Assembly: GCA_947175385.1 (NCBI GenBank)
Contig: CAMWMN010000012.1
Location: 1-33,557, forward strand
Direction of reading: 5' to 3'
DNA length: 33,557 bases
Origin: an uncultured Clostridia bacterium
GTDB lineage: Bacteria > Bacillota > Clostridia > Oscillospirales > Ruminococcaceae
Below, piece after piece: positions 23,244-31,212 of this stretch (its first letter is position 1; each line of letters begins with the position of its first letter). The notes under the pieces were generated by a model that made no database searches, was not told the origin of the DNA, and was given only the letters and a program-made list of their open reading frames with translations. A program made the position numbers and the translations under genes.

Positions 23244-23253
23244 ATTGTATAAT
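23225..23253 (+). promoter_or_regulatory. sigma-A promoter for the XRE-ABC operon
   Basis: TTGAAA (23225-23230), 17-bp spacer, TATAAT (23248-23253). The transcript would have a leader of only about 15 nt before ATG 23274. Confidence 0.7.
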
Positions 23254-23273
23254 AATAGTGTGAGGTGAAAAAA

Positions 23274-23660
23274 ATGGACTTTAACAACTTAAAATTTTTC
23301 CGAAAAAAATTCGGTTTAACACAAGAGCAAATCGCGGAACGGCTTGGTGTGTCACGTCAGGCGGTCGCGAAGTGGGAACGCGGCGATTCGCTGCCTGATA
23401 TTGACAACATCATCGCGTTGGCGGATCTATACGAGGTTACAATTGATTCACTTGTTCGGAATATGACAACAATTGGTGACGCAACTGATGAAAAAAAGCA
23501 TATGTTCGGGGTGACAAAGGTCAACGATAAGGGGCAGATCACACTTCCAAAGAAATGCCGGGATGTGTTTGGCATCAAGGCGGGTGACGCAATGCTGCTG
23601 CTCGGGGACGAGGAGCGGGGACTGGCACTGGTGAAAATCGACGAGATTATTGATAAATGA
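23274..23660 (+). CDS. XRE-AbrB two-domain transcriptional regulator
   Basis: 128 aa. The N-terminal HTH_3/XRE domain (about 5-60) reads FGLTQEQIAERLGVSRQAVA followed by KWERGDSLPDIDNI. The C-terminal SpoVT/AbrB swapped-hairpin domain (about 76-122) has VNDKGQITLPKKCRDVFGIK. Two DNA-binding folds in one small protein suggest a dimer that grips an inverted repeat, such as that at 23212-23243. I chose ATG 23274 with GAGGTG upstream; a GTG at 23265 is also in frame but lies on the ribosome-binding site. It leads an operon with an ABC exporter and probably controls it. Confidence 0.9.
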   Translation: MDFNNLKFFRKKFGLTQEQIAERLGVSRQAVAKWERGDSLPDIDNIIALADLYEVTIDSLVRNMTTIGDATDEKKHMFGVTKVNDKGQITLPKKCRDVFGIKAGDAMLLLGDEERGLALVKIDEIIDK

Positions 23661-23670
23661 GGTGACAATT

Positions 23671-24411
23671 ATGTTAGCGATTGAAACTAAAGGCTTGACA
23701 AAAAAGTACAAGTCCAAAACCGTAGTTGACGGTCTGAATCTTACGGTCGATGAGGGGGAGCTTTTCGCACTGTTGGGTGTAAACGGAGCGGGAAAAACCA
23801 CCACGATCCGTATGCTGACTTGCCTGGCAAAACCCTCCGGCGGAGAATGCTCCGTCTGCGGACATAACTGCGTTTCGGATTCCGCGGCTGTTAAGGAGCT
23901 GGTGGGTATTTCGCCGCAGGATACCGCCGTTGCGGAGAACTTGACCGTTCGTGAAAATCTCAGCCTTATGTGCGGAATTTACGGATTTTCGCCCGATAAA
24001 GCGAAATCACGAATCAACGAAATGATTGAATTATTCAATATTCATGATGTTGCAAATTCACGTGCGAAAACGCTTTCCGGCGGTTGGAAACGAAAATTGT
24101 CCATCGCATTGGCATTGATTTCCGAGCCGAAGCTGCTGTTTCTGGACGAGCCAACGCTTGGTCTGGACGTAATCGCGCGGCGGGAGCTTTGGAAAGTGAT
24201 CCGTGAGCTGAAAAGCCGCGTTACCATCGTGTTGACGACCCACTATATGGAAGAGGCCGAAAGCCTTGCCGACCGCATAGCGGTTATGATAAGCGGACAT
24301 CTGGCAGCATTGGGAACGCTCTCCGAGTTGGAGCAACAAACCGGCGAGAGCGGTCTGGAAAACGTTTTCGTGAAGATTACGGATAACTTCGGAAAAGGAG
24401 AATCGAAATGA
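23671..24411 (+). CDS. ABC transporter ATP-binding protein (ABC-2 exporter type)
   Basis: 246 aa. Walker A GVNGAGKT at 36-43, Q-loop in ISPQDTAV, signature LSGG at 135-138 (LSGGWKRKL), Walker B LLFLDEPTLGLD near 155-166 and the switch His in LTTHYMEEAE. It resembles CcmA/NatA-like ATPases of drug, bacteriocin or Na+ exporters. The start is ATG 23671 with GAGGTG just after the regulator stop. Its end overlaps the permease start as ATGA. Confidence 0.95.
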   Translation: MLAIETKGLTKKYKSKTVVDGLNLTVDEGELFALLGVNGAGKTTTIRMLTCLAKPSGGECSVCGHNCVSDSAAVKELVGISPQDTAVAENLTVRENLSLMCGIYGFSPDKAKSRINEMIELFNIHDVANSRAKTLSGGWKRKLSIALALISEPKLLFLDEPTLGLDVIARRELWKVIRELKSRVTIVLTTHYMEEAESLADRIAVMISGHLAALGTLSELEQQTGESGLENVFVKITDNFGKGESK

Positions 24412-25217
24412 ATAAAATAAGCGCGTTTTCGGGGCGGAATTTCAAGGAGATTATCCGTGATCCGCTGAGTTACCTCTTTTGCTTGGGATTCCCGCTGATT
24501 ATGCTGATTGTTATGACGGTAATCAACAACGGAATCGAACAAAGTGCGAAATCCGCAATGGAGGGCTTGCCGCCCGGAGCGGCGGCTCCGGAAACAATGA
24601 CAATTTTCCGAATTGATAATCTCGCAGGCGGAATCGCGGTTTTCGGACTGACATTCGTAATGCTGTTCTGTACGCTGACGCTTGCAAAAGACCGCTCGGG
24701 AGCGTTTCTGGTGCGGCTTTATGCAACGCCGATGCACTCGGGTGATTTCATTCTCGGATACACGCTGCCGACATTCCTGCTTGCGGTATTGCAAATCATC
24801 GTAACTTTCGCGGCTTCGTTTGTTGTATCATTGGTTGTCGATATCGAACTTAATCCGCTTGGATTGCTGTTAGCCTTGTTATCCCTGTTGCCGACGGCGG
24901 TTATGATGATTATGTTTGGACTGCTGTTCGGAACATTGTTCAGCGATAAAGCTGCGCCGGGACTTTGCTCAATCGTAATTTCTCTCGCGTCCTTTCTCGG
25001 CGGAGTATGGTTTGACGCGGAAAGCCTTGGCGGTGTAATGCTCAAAATCTGCGAGGTTCTCCCCTTCTATCACGGAGTAAAAGCAGCGCGGCTTGCGTGC
25101 GCGCTTGATTTCACCGACTGGACTCCCCACTTTCTGATTACCCTCGCATATGCCGCAGTGGTAACGATCGCGGCAATAATTACATTCAATCAAAAAATGC
25201 GGGCTGACCTGCAATAA
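24408..25217 (+). CDS. ABC-2 type permease
   Basis: 269 aa with six predicted membrane helices: one near residues 20-40, an extracellular loop with a Pro/Gly-rich stretch at about 50-65, then five helices from residue 78 to 262. This is the ABC-2 (NatB/DrrB-like) topology. It pairs with the ATPase gene it overlaps by 4 nt to form an exporter regulated by the XRE-AbrB protein. The substrate is unknown; lipids, drugs or antimicrobial peptides are typical for the family. A bidirectional terminator follows. Confidence 0.92.
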   Translation: MNKISAFSGRNFKEIIRDPLSYLFCLGFPLIMLIVMTVINNGIEQSAKSAMEGLPPGAAAPETMTIFRIDNLAGGIAVFGLTFVMLFCTLTLAKDRSGAFLVRLYATPMHSGDFILGYTLPTFLLAVLQIIVTFAASFVVSLVVDIELNPLGLLLALLSLLPTAVMMIMFGLLFGTLFSDKAAPGLCSIVISLASFLGGVWFDAESLGGVMLKICEVLPFYHGVKAARLACALDFTDWTPHFLITLAYAAVVTIAAIITFNQKMRADLQ

Positions 25218-25224
25218 AAAAATA

Positions 25225-25257
25225 GCGTATGGATTTCTCCATACGCAATTTTTGTTG
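25225..25257. terminator. Terminator between the ABC operon and the convergent SBP gene
   Basis: GCGTATGGA (25225-25233) pairs perfectly with TCCATACGC (25238-25246) around a 4-nt loop, with AATTTTTGTTGTT after it on the plus strand and an A-run before it (T-run on the minus strand). It can end transcripts from both sides. Confidence 0.9.
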
Positions 25258-26880
25258 TTAAAACCGCTTTGCGGAAGTAAAATTCACGGTTTTGGTGAAC
25301 GGATTATACAGCAAATCGCTGATGTCCGCTCCCGTGAAAAAGTACTCGTTTTTGTAATAGAGCGGCACAAATTCCGCGTTGTCAATCAGAATCTGCTCGG
25401 CTTGGAGGAAGATTCTCGCACCCTTCGACAGTTCGGCGGCTGCGTTTGCGGAGGAGACCCTAGCGTCAAATGCGTTATCCGATACGCGGGAATAATTATC
25501 CGAGCTGCCTGAGGTGAAACGTTCGAGATACGCGGCGGGACTGTTATAATCCCCAGAAATTTCCAACAGCGCAATATCGAAATCTCCATCTCTCAGCCTT
25601 GTGCGGTATTCCCTTTCGCTCAGCACCTGAACCACGCAATAGAACCCGAACTCACGCTGCCACTCCTGCATTATATAGGACACGGCGGTTTCCGCGACAG
25701 TGTTCGGCACAATTATCACCGCGCCCGTGAAAAGCTCCAGATCCAACGAGCTTTTGGCAGATTGAAACAGCGTCCGCGCCTTTTCGAGGCTGTACTCCAA
25801 AAGCTCGCAATCACCCACCTCCGCACGATAGCTTTGGTCCAAAAGCGAAACCTGCTTGGGAACAATTCCTCCGGCGACTTCATAATCGGGAATCGCTTCC
25901 ATAATAGTTTCTCTGTCAACAAGCCGCGACAGCGCGCGGCGGAAGTCCGCGTTCTGGAAGAGCTTAAAATCCGTATTGAATACCAATCCGCAGGTGATAT
26001 TGCAAAACTCCTCGCACTTATTCTTGCCCTTGATGCGCGATTTATCGGAAATTCCCACAGCTACACAGCTTACATCACCATTCAGAAAGTCGTCAATGAA
26101 GTCCTCTTCGTCCTCAATGAAAAAGTTCAATCCCGAGGGGCAAATCTCGACAGATTCGGCATTTTTCTCGTTTCTTTTAAGAATCAGGTTGTTGGTATCG
26201 GTGGCAGCGTGCGGGTCGTAAGTCCAGCTTTTCACATAGAACGAGCCGTTAGACGGCGTACACTCTGCGGAAAGCCCGTACTTTCCCTGTGACTGAAGAA
26301 AAAACTCCTCGTTGCACGGCATTGCGGGCGGCTCGGCAAGCATTTCAGGCAGACGCGGATTGGCATACTCCAACGTTATTTCAAGCTCGAAATCGCCCTT
26401 TGCTTTCACACCGAGCAAGTCAGTGGAGGTGATTTCTCCGTTGTGGAATTTCTCGGAATTTTTAATGCAATAGTACTCGCAAGCTCGCGGAGCGGAGGTT
26501 TCGGGCAGGAACAGCCTTGTGAATCCGTAGACAAAATCTTTCGCGGTACACTGCTGCTGAAAGCCCTCGCTGTTCACCCAATAAATATCATTTCGCAGCT
26601 TAAATTCATACTTCAAGCCATCATCGGAAACCACGAAGTCCGTTGCCGCCGCCGCCCTCACCGAACCGTCCGCGTTTATCGCCATAAGCCCCATGTAGAC
26701 ATTCTCAATGATAATGTCGGAGTTCGGCTCGTTCGCTTGCTGCGGATCGAGTGTCGCGGGGTTGTCGGAAATATCATATTTCAGGACGCGGTCTTTTCCG
26801 TCGCCCTTGCCGCAGGCTGTCAGATTCAGAATCAAGGTCGCTGCTAAAATTGTGCAGATAATCTTTTTTATGATGTTTAT
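25258..26880 (-). CDS. Family-5 extracellular solute-binding lipoprotein (oligopeptide type)
   Basis: About 540 aa. The mature part matches SBP_bac_5: LKYDISDNPATLDPQQANEP, the ENVYMGLM and GLKYEFKLRNDIYW segments, and late Asp/Tyr-rich ligand-domain blocks. The only ATG/GTG/TTG start in frame is TTG 26835, which would leave MILNLTACGKG, too short for secretion. Upstream in frame, from 26880, lies a perfect lipoprotein signal (NIIKKIICTILAATLILNL then LTAC, lipid Cys 23), preceded by AAGGGGAG 6 nt before an ATA codon at 26878-26880. I take ATA as the start or as a mutated ATG. It follows the GH3 gene after about 34 nt; together they may release and take up cell-wall peptides (inference). Confidence 0.85.
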   Translation of the reverse strand: MNIIKKIICTILAATLILNLTACGKGDGKDRVLKYDISDNPATLDPQQANEPNSDIIIENVYMGLMAINADGSVRAAAATDFVVSDDGLKYEFKLRNDIYWVNSEGFQQQCTAKDFVYGFTRLFLPETSAPRACEYYCIKNSEKFHNGEITSTDLLGVKAKGDFELEITLEYANPRLPEMLAEPPAMPCNEEFFLQSQGKYGLSAECTPSNGSFYVKSWTYDPHAATDTNNLILKRNEKNAESVEICPSGLNFFIEDEEDFIDDFLNGDVSCVAVGISDKSRIKGKNKCEEFCNITCGLVFNTDFKLFQNADFRRALSRLVDRETIMEAIPDYEVAGGIVPKQVSLLDQSYRAEVGDCELLEYSLEKARTLFQSAKSSLDLELFTGAVIIVPNTVAETAVSYIMQEWQREFGFYCVVQVLSEREYRTRLRDGDFDIALLEISGDYNSPAAYLERFTSGSSDNYSRVSDNAFDARVSSANAAAELSKGARIFLQAEQILIDNAEFVPLYYKNEYFFTGADISDLLYNPFTKTVNFTSAKRF

Positions 26881-26914
26881 GTCAATCTCCCCTTATTATG
26901 ATTTGCCTATGTTG

Positions 26915-28336
26915 TCAATCAAATTCCGGGACAGGCAGAATCCCCATTTTATACTTTACTGTAAGAATCCGCGTGACGCTTTCGTTTATGCGCTGCTCGG
27001 AAATTTCTCCGGACTTTACCGCATTCAACACTCCCTTATACGCGGCATTGAAATCTGCGGGGGACAGAATCATATCAATCCCCGCTTTGATGGACAATAC
27101 CGCCGCCGTCCCGGAATCGTACACGGTCGAAATTGTGTTCATACGCTGAGCATCGGTTATCGCAATTCCGGTGAATCCCAACTCGCCGCGAAGCATTGTG
27201 GTTACCGCCGTGTAGGACAAATCCGCCGGTAAATGATCGCCGAATGCCGTTACCTGCTGATGTCCCACCATCACAAAATCCGCGCCTGCGCGAATCCCCT
27301 CACGGAATGGAACAAACTCCTCAGCACGGAGCTGTTCGAGCGTGCGGTCAATCACAATCGCGGAAGCTGTATGCGTGTTGCCGTCCTCAGCGCCCAGACC
27401 CGGAAAATGCTTGAGCGTTGCCGCAACTCCCGAACTGTTCAGCCCACGAACCACACCCGCCGTCATATTCGCGACAACTTGTGGATTATCGCTGAAAATG
27501 CGGCTACCAAGCTCGTTATTCGGGTGAATGTCCACATCGGCAACTGGCGCGAAATCCACATTAAAACCTAACGCGCGGATATCCGAGCCGATGGTTTTCC
27601 CGATATAGAACGCCTCGTTAGAGTCGTTTCGCGCGCCGTATGAGGCCATATTGCTAAAAGCGGTCGTGCCGAGCTTTTTCGCACAGCGAGCAACTCCTCC
27701 GCCCTCCTCGTCCACTCCGAAGAACACTCCGACTCCGTTTGAAAGAGCGCTTTCCTGAGTTTTCGAGAGCATTTCGCGCGTTTGACGGACGCTCTCCAGA
27801 TTGTCGCCCATACAGATTATTCCGCCCACAGGCTTTTCGCTTAAATCAAGCGGTGTAAGAACCGTTCCGCCGCCCGTAATCTGTTCGGGATTCACGAAAA
27901 ATAACTGATACACGCGCTCTTCAAGCGTCATTTGCGCGATTCGACTTTGAATCGGGTCATCGGGGATTATCGGTTTGGGGGGAACTATAATCTCCGAGCT
28001 GCTTGAGCTTTCCGTGGAGCTTGATGAAATTATGGGCGCAGGCGGACTTGATGAGCTTATGGGTTCGGGCAGTATCTCCGAACTTGTTGAGTTGGGGAAC
28101 TCCGATGAAATGGGTGACTGCGATGAGCTTTTGGGGCTTGATGAACTCTCCGCGCTTGACTGTTCCGATGATGTTGGTAAGCTTGAAGAAACCTCGGGAA
28201 TGGTAGAATGAGTACTGCTTGAAATAATGTCGGGAATTTTAATCTCATTCCCCGAATCGTTTTTTTCTCCGGCGCTGCAACCTGTAAGCATTGCTAATAC
28301 CGCGACAACCGCAATTCGTTTTATTGTGGTTTTCAT
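26915..28336 (-). CDS. GH3 beta-N-acetylhexosaminidase lipoprotein (NagZ-like)
   Basis: 473 aa. A lipoprotein signal ends LAMLTGC (Cys20), then an 85-residue Ser/Pro/Glu-rich linker (about 35-120) spaces the enzyme from the membrane. The GH3 catalytic barrel follows: GVDEEGGGVARC, FNVDFAPVADVDIHP, KHFPGLGAEDGNTHTA and the nucleophile region GIAITDAQRM. NagZ-type enzymes cleave GlcNAc from muropeptides. In the His-Asp dyad motif (usually D-S-H) this protein has N-T-H, so Asp is replaced by Asn, as in some GH3 relatives. GGAGG precedes the ATG. Its 300-nt leader contains a 52-nt element copy and several hairpins. The family-5 SBP gene is downstream in the same transcript. Confidence 0.92.
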   Translation of the reverse strand: MKTTIKRIAVVAVLAMLTGCSAGEKNDSGNEIKIPDIISSSTHSTIPEVSSSLPTSSEQSSAESSSSPKSSSQSPISSEFPNSTSSEILPEPISSSSPPAPIISSSSTESSSSSEIIVPPKPIIPDDPIQSRIAQMTLEERVYQLFFVNPEQITGGGTVLTPLDLSEKPVGGIICMGDNLESVRQTREMLSKTQESALSNGVGVFFGVDEEGGGVARCAKKLGTTAFSNMASYGARNDSNEAFYIGKTIGSDIRALGFNVDFAPVADVDIHPNNELGSRIFSDNPQVVANMTAGVVRGLNSSGVAATLKHFPGLGAEDGNTHTASAIVIDRTLEQLRAEEFVPFREGIRAGADFVMVGHQQVTAFGDHLPADLSYTAVTTMLRGELGFTGIAITDAQRMNTISTVYDSGTAAVLSIKAGIDMILSPADFNAAYKGVLNAVKSGEISEQRINESVTRILTVKYKMGILPVPEFD

Positions 28337-28382
28337 TTTATGATCCTCCGTATGTGTAACACGTTCTTATACTATTTTATTT

Positions 28383-28436
28383 ATCAAACTGTAAACAGAG
28401 TCTACAGTTTGATTCCGCCGTGCATAGCACGGCGGA
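28383..28436. repeat. Two adjacent perfect hairpins in the GH3 leader
   Basis: ATCAAACTGTA/TACAGTTTGAT (28383-28413, 11-bp stem, 9-nt loop) directly abuts TCCGCCGTGC/GCACGGCGGA (28414-28436, 10-bp stem, 3-nt loop). Neither is followed by a T-tract on either strand. They lie 47 nt upstream of the GH3 start codon. Confidence 0.7.
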
Positions 28437-28465
28437 GGCGGCAAAGCAGCCAAGAAAAATAATTC

Positions 28466-28557
28466 AATACTAATTGTGTCAAAATCTTTGATTTTGACTG
28501 CCGACGTTAGGCGGCATCAATAAATGGACTTTTGTCCATTGATTGACAATTAGTATT
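28466..28557. repeat. 92-bp element with 12-bp terminal inverted repeats and three internal hairpins
   Basis: Ends AATACTAATTGT (28466-28477) and ACAATTAGTATT (28546-28557) are perfect inverse repeats. Inside are three hairpins in a row: GTCAAAATC/GATTTTGAC (28478-28498), TGCCG/CGGCA (28499-28516) and a TCAAT..ATGGAC / GTCCAT..ATTGA stem (28517-28546). Folded, it gives a closed four-way junction. It could be a small non-autonomous mobile element (MITE-like) or a structured leader RNA of the GH3 operon. I see no clear target-site duplication and no second copy in the window. Confidence 0.75.
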
Positions 28558-28576
28558 ATACCTTTATTGTATCATA

Positions 28577-28628
28577 TTTTTAGTTCCCAATGAAGCGTTC
28601 ATTCCAGTTGAACGTTTTCACTGTAAGG
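28577..28628 (-). repeat. 52-nt leader element, copy 2 (GH3 leader)
   Basis: On the minus strand begins CCTTACAGTGAAAACG and ends ATTGGGAACTAAAAA, the same length as copy 1. The hairpin is CGTTCA/TGAACG where copy 1 has CGCTCA/TGAGCG, a compensatory change. It begins 16 nt after the -10 of the promoter at 28645-28673, the same offset as copy 1. Confidence 0.85.
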
Positions 28629-28644
28629 ATATTGGGTTGCTTTT

Positions 28645-28673
28645 ATTATATCACATTATTGCGGATAATTCAA
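28645..28673 (-). promoter_or_regulatory. sigma-A promoter for the GH3-SBP operon
   Basis: Minus strand TTGAAT (28668-28673), 17-bp spacer, TATAAT (28645-28650) with an upstream TG (TGATATAAT). It gives a leader of about 300 nt. It begins right after the stop codon of the small Cys-rich gene. Confidence 0.8.
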
Positions 28674-28676
28674 GAA

Positions 28677-28820
28677 CTAATTTTTACTATTATCACAACT
28701 CGAGCATTGTAAGCAGTCCCCACAGCAGCTCCCTTTCTTTTTACGCTTTCGGATTCCGAAAATCGCCGCCGCAATCACTGCCGCGAGGATTATCACCACC
28801 ACAATATCCGCAGTATTCAT
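28677..28820 (-). CDS. FeoB-associated Cys-rich membrane protein, 47 aa
   Basis: A short gene 9 nt after feoB. The protein starts MNTADIVVVIILAAVIAAAI (one membrane helix), then a basic stretch FGIRKRKKKG and a Cys-rich tail SCCGDCLQCSSCDN with five Cys. This is the layout of FeoB-associated Cys-rich membrane proteins, thought to assist ferrous-iron uptake as a FeoC-like partner. A second ATG at 28821-28823 would add one Met; GAGGTG at the end of feoB is better spaced for the ATG at 28820. Confidence 0.85.
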   Translation of the reverse strand: MNTADIVVVIILAAVIAAAIFGIRKRKKKGSCCGDCLQCSSCDNSKN

Positions 28821-28829
28821 CATTACACC

Positions 28830-31172
28830 TCACATTCCGCACACAAGACACACCGCGCGCGCAATAAATGCCACGAGCCACGCGACTATGCACTGCCACA
28901 GTACCACACCGACTGCCCATTTTGCGCCAAGCTCACGCCGAATCGCGGCGATGGACGCCACGCACGGGGTGTACAACAGCGAAAATACCAGCATAGTCGC
29001 AGCGGAAACAGCCGACAATGCCATCTGGATCCCATCACCGAACAGTATCTCCATTGTGGAAACCACGCTCTCTTTTGCCATAAATCCGCTGATAAGCGAA
29101 GTGACAACACGCCAATCGCCCAATCCAAGCGGTGTGAAAATCGGCACTAACCACCCCGCAACGCTTGCCATCATACTCTCCGAGGAGTCCGAAACGGGAT
29201 TGAAGCTCCAACTGAAGCTCTGCAGGAACCACACCGCAACAGCCGCGATAAGAATCACCGTGAACGCCTTGCTGAGGAAGTCCTTTGCTTTTTCCCACAA
29301 AAGCTGCGCAACATTCTTTATGCCGGGCAGACGATAATTCGGAAGCTCCATAACAAACGGAACAGCCTCACCCTTAAACAGCGTTCCTTTGAACAGAAAC
29401 GCTATCAGAATCCCCACAAAAATACCAAACAGATACAGTCCTGTCATTATCAATCCGCCCTGCTTCGGGAAAAACGCATCCACAAAAAACGCATAAATCG
29501 GCAGCTTGGCGGTGCAGCTCATAAACGGCGTAAGCAGAATCGTCATTTTGCGGTCGCGTTTGCTCGGCAAAGTTCTCGTGGACATTACCGCAGGCACGGT
29601 ACAGCCGAACCCTATCAGCATAGGCACGATACTTCTTCCCGACAAGCCGATTTTACGCAGCAGCTTATCCATAAAGAACGCAACACGCGCGATATAGCCG
29701 CTGTCCTCCATAATCGACAAGAAAAAAAACATCGTCACCACAATCGGCAAAAAGCTCAATACGCTGCCTACTCCGCCGAAGATTCCGTCTATCACCAATC
29801 CTTGGAGCGTTTCGTTGACGTTAGCGTTGATCATCAACGTTTCCACAATCTCCGAAAGCGCATCGATTCCTGTTTCGAGCAAATTCTGCAGAAACGCTCC
29901 GATTACATTGAATGTCAGCAAAAATACCGCCGCCATAATAAGCACAAAGCACGGAATCGATGTCCACTTGCCCGTGAGGATTTTGTCGATTTTCTCGGAG
30001 CGCAGCCGCTCCTTGCTCTGCTGCGGCTTTTGCACGGTTCGTTCACAGACGTACTCAATAAAATCGAAACGCATATCCGCGATTGCCGCGCTACGGTCCA
30101 TTCCGCCCTCGCGCTCCATCTGGATCACGGTGTGCTCAATCAGTTCTTTTTCGTTTTGGTCAAGGTTCAGCTTATCAATAATCAGCGTATCGCCCTCAAT
30201 GGTCTTGGTTGCGGCGAATTGCAACGGGATTCCCGCCTTTTCCGCGTGGTCCTCAATGATTGATTCCACCGTGTGAATCGCGCGGTGAATCGCGCCGCCG
30301 TGGTTGTCCTTACTGCAAAAGTCCTGCTTTCTCGGTTTTTCTTGGTACCGGGCGATGTGCAGAGCGTGTTCCACAAGCTCGTAAACACCTTCATTCTTTG
30401 CGGCTGAAATCGGCACTATGGGCACGCCGAGCATTTCCTCCATACAGTTGATGTCGATTACGCCGTTGTTTCCTGTAACTTCGTCCATCATATTCAGCGC
30501 AACGACCATCGGAACGCCCATTTCAAGGAGCTGCATCGTGAGGTACAAATTACGCTCGATATTGGTCGCGTCAACGATATTGATTATCGCAGCAGGCTTC
30601 TCCTCAAGTACGAAATTCCTCGAAACAATCTCCTCGCTGCTGTACGGCGACATCGAGTAGATTCCGGGCAGGTCGGTAACAATGGTATTCGGATAGCCCT
30701 TAATCGGACCGTCCTTTCGGTCAACGGTAACACCAGGAAAGTTCCCCACGTGCTGATTTGCGCCCGTAAGTCGGTTAAACAGCGTGGTTTTGCCGCAATT
30801 TTGATTGCCGACAAGAGCATATGTAAGCTTTGTGCCCTCCGGGAGCGGATTTTCACCGGATTTGTCGTGATATTTGCCGTCCTCACCAAGTCCGGGGTGG
30901 GGCTTGGGATAAATTCGGGTGATTCGCCTATGAGGATTGCTGCGCTCCTTAATCAGCTCTATATCTATATTATCGGCGTCCGCAAGGCGCAATGTAAGCT
31001 CATATCCGTGAATCTGCAGTTCCATTGGGTCGCCCATTGGTGCGAATTTCACCACTGTAACCTCCGCTCCCGGAATCACGCCCATATCCAGGAAGTGCTG
31101 ACGCAGCGCGCCTTCGCCGCCAACATTCGTAATTAATGCTGATTCGTCCACCTTCAAGTCCTTTAACCTCAT
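28830..31172 (-). CDS. feoB: Ferrous iron transporter, FeoA-FeoB fusion
   Basis: 780 aa from ATG 31172. GTP-gated Fe(II) uptake across the cytoplasmic membrane. The first 73 residues are a FeoA SH3-like domain (MRLKDLKVDESALITNVGGE to LADADNIDIEL); FeoA is usually a separate protein. The G domain follows: G1 GNQNCGKTT at 122-130, G3 DLPGIYSM and G4 NMMD. The C-terminal 400 residues hold the membrane core with the two Gate repeats (SGRSIVPMLIGFGCTVPAV; SLISGFMAKESVVSTM). The frame is open to 31262, but GGAGG lies 7 nt before the ATG at 31172. The small Cys-rich gene follows. Confidence 0.96.
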   Translation of the reverse strand: MRLKDLKVDESALITNVGGEGALRQHFLDMGVIPGAEVTVVKFAPMGDPMELQIHGYELTLRLADADNIDIELIKERSNPHRRITRIYPKPHPGLGEDGKYHDKSGENPLPEGTKLTYALVGNQNCGKTTLFNRLTGANQHVGNFPGVTVDRKDGPIKGYPNTIVTDLPGIYSMSPYSSEEIVSRNFVLEEKPAAIINIVDATNIERNLYLTMQLLEMGVPMVVALNMMDEVTGNNGVIDINCMEEMLGVPIVPISAAKNEGVYELVEHALHIARYQEKPRKQDFCSKDNHGGAIHRAIHTVESIIEDHAEKAGIPLQFAATKTIEGDTLIIDKLNLDQNEKELIEHTVIQMEREGGMDRSAAIADMRFDFIEYVCERTVQKPQQSKERLRSEKIDKILTGKWTSIPCFVLIMAAVFLLTFNVIGAFLQNLLETGIDALSEIVETLMINANVNETLQGLVIDGIFGGVGSVLSFLPIVVTMFFFLSIMEDSGYIARVAFFMDKLLRKIGLSGRSIVPMLIGFGCTVPAVMSTRTLPSKRDRKMTILLTPFMSCTAKLPIYAFFVDAFFPKQGGLIMTGLYLFGIFVGILIAFLFKGTLFKGEAVPFVMELPNYRLPGIKNVAQLLWEKAKDFLSKAFTVILIAAVAVWFLQSFSWSFNPVSDSSESMMASVAGWLVPIFTPLGLGDWRVVTSLISGFMAKESVVSTMEILFGDGIQMALSAVSAATMLVFSLLYTPCVASIAAIRRELGAKWAVGVVLWQCIVAWLVAFIARAVCLVCGM

Positions 31173-31212
31173 TTTAATGCCTCCGATTTTGCCAATTCTG
31201 CACATTGATTTT

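Noticed and set aside
27975-28211. Plus-strand frame rich in Glu/Leu opposite the GH3 linker
   Set aside because: It is the complement of repeated Ser codons in the GH3 linker; no start signal.
28478-28546. CRISPR-like or tRNA gene in the hairpin cluster
   Set aside because: No regularly spaced repeats, no tRNA arms, anticodon or CCA end; the hairpins differ from one another.
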